DNA of 32,371 bases from the NCBI GenBank assembly GCA_022510385.1, contig JAFLTQ010000027.1, positions 1 through 32,371 of the forward strand, in the 5' to 3' direction. Below are positions 14,905-22,486 of the stretch, piece after piece. Below the pieces are notes generated by a model. That model was not told the origin of the DNA, did no database searches, and was given only the letters and a program-made list of their open reading frames with translations. The position numbers and the translations under genes are program-made. The number at the start of each line of letters is the position of its first letter. The first letter of the stretch is position 1. Origin of the DNA: Muribaculaceae bacterium. Its GTDB lineage: Bacteria; Bacteroidota; Bacteroidia; Bacteroidales; Muribaculaceae.

Positions 14905-16391
14905 TTAACGATTGCAGGCTCTGATTCACGGTTGAGGCGATCGAGCGCTGTCACTATGAAGGTGGACCCTTCTGCCGACGGTCCCGCTGAACTATCCTCT
15001 ATCAATACCATGTTAAGGGGAGTCATTGCTATAATAGTCTCTGAATCTTCTATATTAATCTCTTCTCCCGGGAAGAATTGGTAAACTACAAATCTAACCG
15101 GATCCGTTGACTTTGGTTTCCGAGCCGCCGGTTTATCCCAGCTTAGGAAAACTTGTCCCTTCTCTTTAACAAGCCTTAAATTTTTAACCCCCTCCGGTTT
15201 TCCTTGGTTCTCCCGGTATGCGGGCGGCAACGCGATAGTGCTCTGATATTTCAATGCAAGAGAATCTGCCACCCCTTTCAGATTATCGGTAACCCAATAT
15301 CCGTGCCACCATATATTCCCTTTCACATTCGGCAACTCCCGAGACATTCTCACTTTTGTGTCAAGTTCATTTGAGTCATTGTTACCCGGGTCAGCATTTG
15401 TCATTGTGCGTTGAACATCCTGACCTATATATACATCCACGCCATTGGCATTATCGTTCCACCATTTAGCAAGATGACGACTTGGAGCGGCCGCAAGGTC
15501 GAGTGGCCAGTAAAGTTGAGGAGCAAGATAATCTATCCATCCGTTATTTGCCCACAACAAGACATCGGCATAGAGATCGTCATAATTCTGGAGTCCGGAG
15601 CTCTCGCTGCCCCGAGGATCATTTTTCTTATTCCTCCATATTCCGAAAGGACTGACTCCGAATCTCACCCAATCTTTCTCATCCTTAATTGTGGTGCGAA
15701 GCTGTTCAATCAAAAGATCCACATTATGACGGCGCCAGGCATTTCGTTCCATCCCCTTCCCAAATTTCTTATAACTTTCATCATCATTCTGAAATTTTTT
15801 TCCATTGACGGGATAAGGATAGAAATAATCATCTATGTGAATTCCATCAACATCATAACGTTTCACAATGTCTTTCACCACGTTACTGATATGATCACGA
15901 TTTTCCGGATAAGCAGGATCAAAAAAGATTTGGCCGTTGAATTTAATAAATCTGTGAGGCTCCTTATTAACAAGATGTGAGGCAGGTAATGTTTCCTTGG
16001 TATTGGATGTGACCCGATATGGATTCAGCCATGCATGAAATTCCATTCCACGCTTATGAGCCTCATTAATCGCAAACTCCATAGGGTCCCACAGTGGCGA
16101 AGGAGCCTTCCCTCGCTTTCCTGTGAGCCAAGAGCTCCAAGGCTCTATATCTGAGATATAGAGCGCATCAGCCGTAGGTCTCACCTGAAATATGACTGCA
16201 TTGCAACCGGCTTCAAGAAGTTTGTCAAGCTGCTCCTCAATATACTTCTTTTGTTGGGCCACATTCTTGTTCTGCCATTGCGACTGCCCGATCACATGTA
16301 GCCATGCTCCACGGAACTCCCGCTTGGGGTTCTCGCCGTAAGCAAAAGAAAATGTAATGGTTAGAATTAGGGTTAAAAGATATTTACGCAT
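14895..16391 (-). CDS. GHL10-family glycosyl hydrolase (DigH/YngK-like), secreted
   Basis: The 498-residue protein has a Sec signal peptide (MRKYLLTLILTITFSFAYG) and a DUF187/GHL10 TIM-barrel. Markers include FRGAWLHVIGQSQWQ, NAVIFQVRPTADALY, GMEFHAWLNPYRV, DVDGIHIDDYFYPYP (acidic active-site candidates) and WIDYLAPQLYWP. A C-terminal fibronectin-III-like segment starts about residue 400 (KNLRLVKEKGQVFLSWDKP). E. coli DigH (YddW) of this family cleaves peptidoglycan glycans stripped of stem peptides. That activity is inferred here from family membership. It is the first gene of a two-gene unit with the AmpG-like transporter, suggesting release and uptake of wall fragments. Confidence 0.87.
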   Translation of the reverse strand: MRKYLLTLILTITFSFAYGENPKREFRGAWLHVIGQSQWQNKNVAQQKKYIEEQLDKLLEAGCNAVIFQVRPTADALYISDIEPWSSWLTGKRGKAPSPLWDPMEFAINEAHKRGMEFHAWLNPYRVTSNTKETLPASHLVNKEPHRFIKFNGQIFFDPAYPENRDHISNVVKDIVKRYDVDGIHIDDYFYPYPVNGKKFQNDDESYKKFGKGMERNAWRRHNVDLLIEQLRTTIKDEKDWVRFGVSPFGIWRNKKNDPRGSESSGLQNYDDLYADVLLWANNGWIDYLAPQLYWPLDLAAAPSRHLAKWWNDNANGVDVYIGQDVQRTMTNADPGNNDSNELDTKVRMSRELPNVKGNIWWHGYWVTDNLKGVADSLALKYQSTIALPPAYRENQGKPEGVKNLRLVKEKGQVFLSWDKPAARKPKSTDPVRFVVYQFFPGEEINIEDSETIIAMTPLNMVLIEDSSAGPSAEGSTFIVTALDRLNRESEPAIVKWK

Positions 16392-16402
16392 TTGACATAA
16401 TC

Positions 16403-16429
16403 AGAGGGTATGTCGTAGACACACCCTCT
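16403..16429 (-). other. Hairpin between the AEC carrier and the GHL10 gene
   Basis: A 12-bp inverted repeat with one mismatch (16403-16414 with 16418-16429) and a 3-base loop lies just after the AEC stop and 12 bases ahead of the GHL10 start on the minus strand. No T-run follows in that direction. It may be a T-less terminator or an RNA processing signal separating the oxalate carrier from the hydrolase genes. Confidence 0.5.
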
Positions 16430-16453
16430 TTAATAACTTAAGTGATTAATTAA

Positions 16454-17473
16454 TTAGGTCGGGATAAGGCCGTGCCATCCAAATAGATGCGCCTCCATAC
16501 ACGCTTTGGAGATTATGATCCACAGCGGGCAGAATCCCATGAATAATATTACCGAGAGCGTCAAAGAACTTGTACCGATAGCTGTATATACATCATATTC
16601 GTCGGCAATAATAATTCCGGAGAATGCCGGCGGAAGGGCACAAGCAACAACTGTCATCAGGATATTGTAATAATCCATCTTGAAGAGCAGGCAGAGAATA
16701 AGAATCACAGCCGGCATCATAATCATCTTGAGGATCGAACCGAGAATTGCCTGCCAGTTGATAGTTATCTTCAATGAAGAAAGTGTGATACCGGCAGAGA
16801 ATACAGCCATAGAAGCATTCGCACCCTTGATAAGATCGAAAGAGGGGCTTGCCCAATCCGGCCATGGAATTCCGATAATAACCCAGATAGTTGCCAAAAT
16901 CGGAGCCCATGCTACAGGTTGTGCCAAAGCATGTACTACTGGTTTCCACCAGGCTTGACCTTTATGACTGGGATCCGCTTTTGCAATACCGGAATTCAGT
17001 AGGGATAGACCTACCGGAATACCTATTGCATTCACCACGATACCGATAATTGCAACCACAAGTGCAACCTTTGTAAGACCGATTGTAGCATCAAAAATCG
17101 GCTCAAGAACTGCAAAACCCAAGAATCCGATTGTCGGTGAGCCGCTTATCAATGCGCTTACTGCCGCACATGACTGGGGATTGGGCTGGTTCTTCCGGAA
17201 ACACCATAAAAAGATAAAATAAACCGCCATAAAACAGGCCATAATTCCCACCACAGAAACTATAGACAGCTTGATGTCCTCTACAAGCATGTGACGGTTT
17301 GACTTGGCGATCGACACAAAGAGCGCTGCCGGCAATGCATATACAAGCACTACCTTGTTGAATTTCTTTGAGTCCTCACCATTAAAGGCTCCTCTCTTCC
17401 CGGAGATGTAGCCTGCCAGCATCACCACCAAAATAGGGATGATGGCATAGATGATTACGTGACCTATATCCAT
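16454..17473 (-). CDS. AEC-family transporter (YfdV-like), probable oxalate/formate carrier
   Basis: The 339-residue protein has about ten membrane helices in two halves, as in auxin efflux carrier (AEC/BART) proteins: the N-terminal helix IIPILVVMLAGYISGKRGAF, then VALPAALF-like and SGSPTIGFLGFAVLEP segments, and the C-terminal CALPPAFSGIIIADEY. E. coli yfdV, an AEC carrier, lies next to frc (yfdW) and oxc (yfdU) in the same order as here, so oxalate or formate transport is a reasonable inference. Direct proof for AEC proteins is limited, and malonate or other carboxylates are alternatives. It is not an OxlT-type MFS antiporter. It lies 231 bases after oxc, beyond a strong terminator, with its own -7 element. 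Confidence 0.8.
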   Translation of the reverse strand: MDIGHVIIYAIIPILVVMLAGYISGKRGAFNGEDSKKFNKVVLVYALPAALFVSIAKSNRHMLVEDIKLSIVSVVGIMACFMAVYFIFLWCFRKNQPNPQSCAAVSALISGSPTIGFLGFAVLEPIFDATIGLTKVALVVAIIGIVVNAIGIPVGLSLLNSGIAKADPSHKGQAWWKPVVHALAQPVAWAPILATIWVIIGIPWPDWASPSFDLIKGANASMAVFSAGITLSSLKITINWQAILGSILKMIMMPAVILILCLLFKMDYYNILMTVVACALPPAFSGIIIADEYDVYTAIGTSSLTLSVILFMGFCPLWIIISKACMEAHLFGWHGLIPT

Positions 17474-17552
17474 ATATGAATGTGTTAGTTGATTATTGTT
17501 CCTGTTTAGCCTAAATCCCTCTTTTTTAGAGATGATTTAATTGATTTATCGG

Positions 17553-17560
17553 CAAATATA
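17553..17560 (-). promoter_or_regulatory. Bacteroidetes -7 element (TATATTTG) for the AEC gene
   Basis: Read on the minus strand, TATATTTG followed by CC matches TAnnTTTG. It lies 80 bases before the AEC start and downstream of the oxc terminator, allowing independent transcription of the carrier. No clear -33 TTTG is visible. Confidence 0.5.
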
Positions 17561-17634
17561 ATAATTATTTTTATTTTCCCTTTCTATTTGCTATTTAATT
17601 TGTAATTTTTTTTACAAAATATTTTCAATATCTC

Positions 17635-17667
17635 AAAAAAGAGCCCCGAATTGATTTCGAGGCTCTT
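17635..17667 (-). terminator. Intrinsic terminator after oxc
   Basis: On the minus strand the stem AAGAGCCTCGAA/TTCGGGGCTCTT (12 positions, one mismatch, 5-base loop ATCAA) is followed directly by a run of T. It ends the frc-oxc transcript 38 bases after the oxc stop. Confidence 0.88.
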
Positions 17668-17704
17668 ACTTATTTTTATAATTATATTTTCACTAACAAT
17701 AATC

Positions 17705-19462
17705 TTATACCGTATAATCAATAAGAGGAGTAGGATTTAGATACCCTATGTGTCCGCTCTCCTTACCTGCATCCGGAGCCAACTGCACATTGATAATATT
17801 CGGTTTGCCGGAAGCAATAGCTGCCTCAAGAGCTGATTTCAGTTCATCAGGTGTCGTCACATAGGAGTGTCCGCAATTAAATACTTCTCCCATCATATCA
17901 TAGCGGTCAAAATCCAGGGTAGTTGGAGCCGGATCCTTTTCGATAGAAGGATCTGTACTTGGATTTACTCCGATATGGTTGTAGATACCACCATTATTTA
18001 AAATTACAACTGTCACAGGGAGTTGGAATCTGGTAATGGTTGAGAAATCCATGCCTGAGAATCCGAAAGCGGAGTCGCCTTCAATAGCAACAACCTTCTT
18101 GCCGGTAGCAACAGCAGCTCCTACTGCCGAGCCCATACCCATACCCATTATTGCCCATGTAGCACAGTCAATCCTGTGGCGTGGCAAGAACATATCAACT
18201 GCATCTCGAGTGTCATCAAGAGTGTTTGCTCCTTCATTCACCAAAATAACATCAGGATTAGATTCCAGAATTGGTTTGATTACACTAAGAGCGCTCCAAT
18301 GAGTCATTGGTGACAATTTTGCAGCATCTGTGAGTCTTTCGGCAAATTTTTCATTCTTTGCCTGGGTCTCTGTCTGAAGAGTTGACAACCAAGTAGGATC
18401 TGTGCTCATTTTCTTGCCTTCAAGCTCAGCAAGCAAAGCGTCAAGTGACAATGATAAATCACCGACAACCGGAGCTGCAATAGGCACATTCACATCTATT
18501 TCCTGTGGCTCTACATCAAGTTGGATAAACTTCATATCAGGATTCCATTTACCCTTTCCGAAAGAGAGCATCCAATTCAGACGTGCTCCCAATATCATAA
18601 CCACATCAGCCTTTTCCATTATGTCGCTACGGCAGGAAATTGCAGAAAGAGGTCCATTGTCCGGCATAACTCCTTTTGCCATAGACATCGGCAGATATGG
18701 AATATTATATGTTTCGACCAATTTCTTAATCTTATCCTCAACCTGAGCATAAGCCGCTCCCTTACCGATAAGGATTGCAGGACGCTTTGCAGATGTCAAT
18801 ATATCAACTGCATTCTTGACAGAATCCGGATTCGGAGCTACCGGGGAATATAGATCAATCGGAGTATAGAACAATTTCTGAGCTTCAGAAGCATCAATCA
18901 CTTCTGCAAGCGCCGGTGTTGTCATGTCAATATAAACTCCACCGGGACGTCCGCTGACTGCCGCACGGTAAGCTCTTGCCAAAGCCGATGGAATGTCGGT
19001 GGCATGGCTACACCTGAAAGCTGCCTTTACCAATGGCTTTGCCGTGTTGAATTGGTCAAGTTGCTCATATGTACCCATATTCATATCTACCATTGTAGGA
19101 TCTGATGCTCCCGAAATCTGGATCATAGGATAACAATTGACGGTGGCATTTGCGGTGGCTGTCAAACCGTTTAAGAAACCTAAAGATGATACTGTTAAAA
19201 GCACTCCGGGTTGCTTGGTAAGAAAACCATGAGTAGCAGCTGCCATACCGGCTTGCTGTTCAAAACGGAAACTAACAAATTTAACTCCTACATCCTGAAA
19301 AGCGTATGCAGCCTCGGTTACAGGGATACCCACAAGGCCATACACTGTGTCAAGTCCCAACCTTTTAAGTGACTGTGCAAGTATATACATTCCGGTTACC
19401 TGTTCCGGAAACTTCGGATCCGGACTTGAAGACAGGTTATTTTGTTTATCGATAGTTGCCAT
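17705..19462 (-). CDS. oxc: Oxalyl-CoA decarboxylase
   Basis: This thiamine-diphosphate enzyme converts oxalyl-CoA to formyl-CoA and CO2, consuming a proton. The 585-residue length matches the family. Glu68 in RFEQQAG is the cofactor-activating Glu. YEQLDQ (Tyr132-Glu133) matches the Tyr-Glu pair near the Oxalobacter active site. The TPP/Mg motif runs from GDSAFGFSG (462-470) to ILNN (487-490). The C-terminal ESGHIGYLNP matches the oxalyl-CoA decarboxylase lid segment. These features separate it from acetolactate synthase and other ThDP enzymes. It lies 113 bases after frc with a hairpin between them and ends at a strong terminator. With the frc product it forms the core of cytoplasmic oxalate breakdown. 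Confidence 0.96.
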   Translation of the reverse strand: MATIDKQNNLSSSPDPKFPEQVTGMYILAQSLKRLGLDTVYGLVGIPVTEAAYAFQDVGVKFVSFRFEQQAGMAAATHGFLTKQPGVLLTVSSLGFLNGLTATANATVNCYPMIQISGASDPTMVDMNMGTYEQLDQFNTAKPLVKAAFRCSHATDIPSALARAYRAAVSGRPGGVYIDMTTPALAEVIDASEAQKLFYTPIDLYSPVAPNPDSVKNAVDILTSAKRPAILIGKGAAYAQVEDKIKKLVETYNIPYLPMSMAKGVMPDNGPLSAISCRSDIMEKADVVMILGARLNWMLSFGKGKWNPDMKFIQLDVEPQEIDVNVPIAAPVVGDLSLSLDALLAELEGKKMSTDPTWLSTLQTETQAKNEKFAERLTDAAKLSPMTHWSALSVIKPILESNPDVILVNEGANTLDDTRDAVDMFLPRHRIDCATWAIMGMGMGSAVGAAVATGKKVVAIEGDSAFGFSGMDFSTITRFQLPVTVVILNNGGIYNHIGVNPSTDPSIEKDPAPTTLDFDRYDMMGEVFNCGHSYVTTPDELKSALEAAIASGKPNIINVQLAPDAGKESGHIGYLNPTPLIDYTV

Positions 19463-19500
19463 AATTCTGTAGTTTTTTTATAATTTGTTTTTGTAAGGAT

Positions 19501-19540
19501 GACGCATAGATGATCAGATTTTCAGATTTTTCTATGCGCC
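19501..19540 (-). other. Intergenic stem-loop between frc and oxc
   Basis: Arms at 19501-19509 and 19532-19540 pair over 8 of 9 positions around a 22-base A/T-rich loop. On the minus strand no T-run follows, so it is unlikely to be an intrinsic terminator. No promoter element is visible in this 113-base gap, which favours frc-oxc co-transcription with a processing or stability hairpin. Confidence 0.5.
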
Positions 19541-19575
19541 ATTCTTAAATATAATTCTTTAGAAGATTTCAGTAA

Positions 19576-20889
19576 TTATTTCTGTCCGTTTGCAAGGGGT
19601 TCGGTCGTACCGTTCTTGGCAAATGAAGCAATCTGGTCTGCGGTGTATCCAAGAGAACTCAATACTTCCTCATTGTTTCCACCAAGTGTAGGAGCAGGTC
19701 CATATGTCGGTTGATAGCTTGACAATGTGAAAGGACATCCAACTGTTACGAATTCTCCGACTTCACCACCCTGATTGATCTTAACGAGGGTATTACCATC
19801 ATAGAGAGACTCATCTGTCAGAATTTCTTTTGTAGTGAGTACGGGACCAACAGGAACTCCTGCCTTACCAAGTATCTCTGTCACCTCAAATTTAGTCTTA
19901 TCAGCTGTCCATTCGCCTATACGTTGCCAAATCTCCTGTTTGTGACGATCACGTGCATCAGCTGTGTTGAAGTCAGGATTTGTAAGCCAATCCTCAAAAC
20001 CGAGGGCTTTGCAAGCAAGTTCAAAATCTTTCTCACCTCTTTGAAGGATGATATAGACGAAATTATTGGCATCCTCTTCCGTGTCATAACCTCCTGCGGG
20101 TTTACATTTGTAGGTCCATCCAAGAACTCCACCACCCTCAGTGTTTCCTGAACGAGGCACACAGTCACCGAATTTACCGTTAGGATATTGCGGGAATTGG
20201 GTAAGATAACCAATCTTATCAAGAGTGAGCTGGTCACGTGTCTTGATTCTGCAAAGATTCAAACATGCATTGTGCATTGATTGATATACATAACAACCTT
20301 CGCCTGTCTGATTCCTTTGTTGAAGGGCTGCAAGAAGACCAATCAAAAGGTGCATACCGGTATTCGAGTCTCCAAGGGCTGCTCCTGATTGTGTCGGGAT
20401 ATTGTATTCGCCATCATACCAACCGGTTGTTGAAGCTGCGCCACCTGTCACCTGTGCAATTGGTTCATATGCCTTTAGATCCTTATATTGTGATGACTCA
20501 GGGAATCCTTTAATTGTACCGTAGATACAACGTGGATTCAATTGATGAACAGCTTCCCAGCTGAAACCAAGTTTATCCATTGCTCCCGGGTGGAGGTTTT
20601 CTACAAACATATCTGCTTCCTTTATAAGCTTAGTCAATATCTCCTTACCGTCAGGAGTCTTTGCATCCAATGTCAAGGACTTTTTGTCCGAATTCAATTG
20701 AAGATAATAATATGACGGAAGATCAGGATTAAATTGAAGTTCCTTACGGGTGGCATCACCAACGCCCGGACGTTCAATTTTTATTACTTCTGCTCCAAGC
20801 CATGCTAACATCTGAGTACATGAAGGTCCTGACTGAACTTCTGTAAAATCTACTACTTTAATACCTTTAAGAGGTGCTACATTTTCCAT
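19576..20889 (-). CDS. frc: Formyl-CoA:oxalate CoA-transferase (class III)
   Basis: This enzyme moves CoA from formyl-CoA to oxalate, giving oxalyl-CoA for Oxc and releasing formate. Counting from ATG 20889 (MENVAPLKGIKVVDFTEVQSG), the 437 residues match the roughly 428 of the Oxalobacter enzyme. The in-frame ATG at 20940 would add 17 basic residues not found in the family. The nucleophilic Asp is Asp174 in ALGDSNTGMHL. The mobile glycine loop is present but altered (EGGGV, 251-255), and the position of Oxalobacter Trp48 is Glu50, so acyl-CoA preference may differ. The neighbouring oxc strongly supports the oxalate role. A related activity such as acetyl- or succinyl-CoA:oxalate transfer cannot be ruled out from sequence. 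Confidence 0.92.
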   Translation of the reverse strand: MENVAPLKGIKVVDFTEVQSGPSCTQMLAWLGAEVIKIERPGVGDATRKELQFNPDLPSYYYLQLNSDKKSLTLDAKTPDGKEILTKLIKEADMFVENLHPGAMDKLGFSWEAVHQLNPRCIYGTIKGFPESSQYKDLKAYEPIAQVTGGAASTTGWYDGEYNIPTQSGAALGDSNTGMHLLIGLLAALQQRNQTGEGCYVYQSMHNACLNLCRIKTRDQLTLDKIGYLTQFPQYPNGKFGDCVPRSGNTEGGGVLGWTYKCKPAGGYDTEEDANNFVYIILQRGEKDFELACKALGFEDWLTNPDFNTADARDRHKQEIWQRIGEWTADKTKFEVTEILGKAGVPVGPVLTTKEILTDESLYDGNTLVKINQGGEVGEFVTVGCPFTLSSYQPTYGPAPTLGGNNEEVLSSLGYTADQIASFAKNGTTEPLANGQK

Positions 20890-21238
20890 AATCTTTGTTT
20901 TTTTAATAGTTAATTTTTTGATATTATATAATTTAAACAACCGATAATCTTTTTTGGTTTACTAATTTTATTTTTTTATTTACCAAAGATTAGTCCATCT
21001 TCAAATTATTCTTTCATTTCTGTTTCAAGTATTCATTTTCGTCTCCTTCCTTATATTATGAAAAACATATTCCAAATGCGTTTCCCAATTTATGTTAAAA
21101 TTTGGGAGTCAGTTCTTTGGCACATCTCTCAATCTTCATATATTCATAATTTATTATTAGATTTGCATTCATTACTATAATAACGATCCGGACTTATCCT
21201 GAGTCGATATGATAGTTGTCTTCAGATGACTAAAAGAT
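20890..21238. other. Divergent intergenic region between frc and the RND operon
   Basis: This is 349 bases of A/T-rich DNA with no credible gene. On the minus strand a TAATCTTTG (20984-20992) is a near match to the -7 element with one extra base, and is the best visible candidate for the frc promoter. On the plus strand a perfect TAGATTTG lies at 21158-21165. I saw no obvious operator palindrome, and no regulator gene adjoins either operon. Confidence 0.5.
21158..21165 (+). promoter_or_regulatory. Bacteroidetes -7 element (TAGATTTG) for the RND operon
   Basis: TAGATTTG followed by C matches TAnnTTTG and is 74 bases before the adaptor ATG, giving a leader of roughly 65 bases. A -33 TTTG is not seen at the normal distance. 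Confidence 0.45.
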
Positions 21239-22486
21239 ATGCAAAAACACTTATCAAACAACATCAACTTCCAGAAGCTCAAAGACCTAAAGCTTAGTGA
21301 TATAAAAGCTATGTCGGCAGACCTGAAACATATTCATCTTGCCTGGCATGAATGGTTTTTCCTCATATTGGCCGGGGTGGTTGTCATTGGAGGAATAGTA
21401 TGGTTGTGTCTCCCCAAACCGGTTGAGCCGGATTATCCGGTAGTGGAGGTGGAAACAGTCGAAACCGACAATGTAAATATCTATGGTGAATATGTAGGTC
21501 GTGTAAATGCTCACCAATTTGTGGAAGTCAGAGCTCGTGTGGAAGGTTATTTGGAAAAAATGTTGTTTGACGAAGGAACCTATGTTGAAAAAGGTCAGAC
21601 ACTCTTTATCATCGACCCGTTGCTCTACAAAGCCAATGTGGAAAGTGCCAAGGCTCGTCTTAACAAAGCAAAGGCTCAAGCACTTAAAGCGGAACGAGAT
21701 CTTAACAGGATAAAGCCTCTTTATGAAGAGAATGCAGCAAGTCAGCTTGATCTTGACAATGCCGTGGCAGCTTATGAAACTTCACATGCCGATGTGGTGA
21801 TTGGAGAAGCTGATCTCACACAAGCTGAAATGGTGTTGGGCTACACTTCCGTTAAATCCCCGATATCCGGTTATATTTCTGAAAGAAATGTAGATATAGG
21901 AACCCTTGTCGGCCCGGGAGGGAAGTCTTTGCTTGCAACTGTTGTAAAAACCGACACTGTGAGGATTGACTTCAGTATGACGGCACTCGACTATCTGCGC
22001 TCTAAAGAAAGAAATGTTAACATCGGCAGGAAAGATTCAACAAGAAATTGGGATTCATACGTTACCGTGACTCTCGCTGACGGAACTGAATATCCTTATA
22101 AAGGCATCGTGGATTTCGCCGACCCGCAAGTCGACCCGCAAACCGGCACATTCTCTGTCAGAGCTGAGATGCCTAATGATCAGCGGGAATTATTACCCGG
22201 ACAATTCACGAGAGTAAAAATGCTCCTTGACGTCCGGGAGAATGCAGTTGTTGCACCTTCACGTTCACTTGAGATTGAAAAGGGCGGAGCCTTTATCTAT
22301 GTTGTCAGGCCCGACAGCATTGTCGAAAGAAGATATGTTGAGATTGGTCCCGAAATCGGGAATAATACAGTAATTGAAAGAGGATTAGCCACAGGTGAGA
22401 AAATCGTCGTGGAAGGATTCCATAAATTGAATCCCGGAATGAAAGTGAAACCTGTTGTCTTAGCAAATGATTCAACGGGAAAATGA
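21239..22486 (+). CDS. RND efflux periplasmic adaptor subunit (MFP/HlyD family)
   Basis: The adaptor bridges the inner-membrane RND pump and the outer-membrane channel. The 415-residue protein has a long cytoplasmic N-terminus, one membrane anchor (about 38-58, FFLILAGVVVIGGIVWLCL) instead of a lipobox, then a barrel-sandwich half (VEVRARVEGYLEKMLFDEG), an alpha-helical hairpin (KANVESAKARLNKAKAQALKAE), the second lipoyl half (GYTSVKSPISGYISERNVDIG) and beta-barrel/membrane-proximal domains. This is the AcrA/MexA order, and length is near normal. Its stop overlaps the pump ATG by four bases. Confidence 0.93.
   Translation: MQKHLSNNINFQKLKDLKLSDIKAMSADLKHIHLAWHEWFFLILAGVVVIGGIVWLCLPKPVEPDYPVVEVETVETDNVNIYGEYVGRVNAHQFVEVRARVEGYLEKMLFDEGTYVEKGQTLFIIDPLLYKANVESAKARLNKAKAQALKAERDLNRIKPLYEENAASQLDLDNAVAAYETSHADVVIGEADLTQAEMVLGYTSVKSPISGYISERNVDIGTLVGPGGKSLLATVVKTDTVRIDFSMTALDYLRSKERNVNIGRKDSTRNWDSYVTVTLADGTEYPYKGIVDFADPQVDPQTGTFSVRAEMPNDQRELLPGQFTRVKMLLDVRENAVVAPSRSLEIEKGGAFIYVVRPDSIVERRYVEIGPEIGNNTVIERGLATGEKIVVEGFHKLNPGMKVKPVVLANDSTGK

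Noticed and set aside
15411..15980. 189-codon plus-strand open frame inside the GHL10 gene
   Set aside because: It lies antisense to a conserved catalytic domain. Composition and lack of motifs mark it as a shadow frame.
17705..19462. Acetolactate synthase or another ThDP enzyme
   Set aside because: The Tyr-Glu pair (132-133), the ESGHIG lid and the adjacent frc gene point specifically to oxalyl-CoA decarboxylase.
20984..20992. TAATCTTTG on the minus strand as a firm frc promoter
   Set aside because: The spacer in the box is one base too long and no -33 element is correctly placed. It is kept only as a weak candidate in the region entry.
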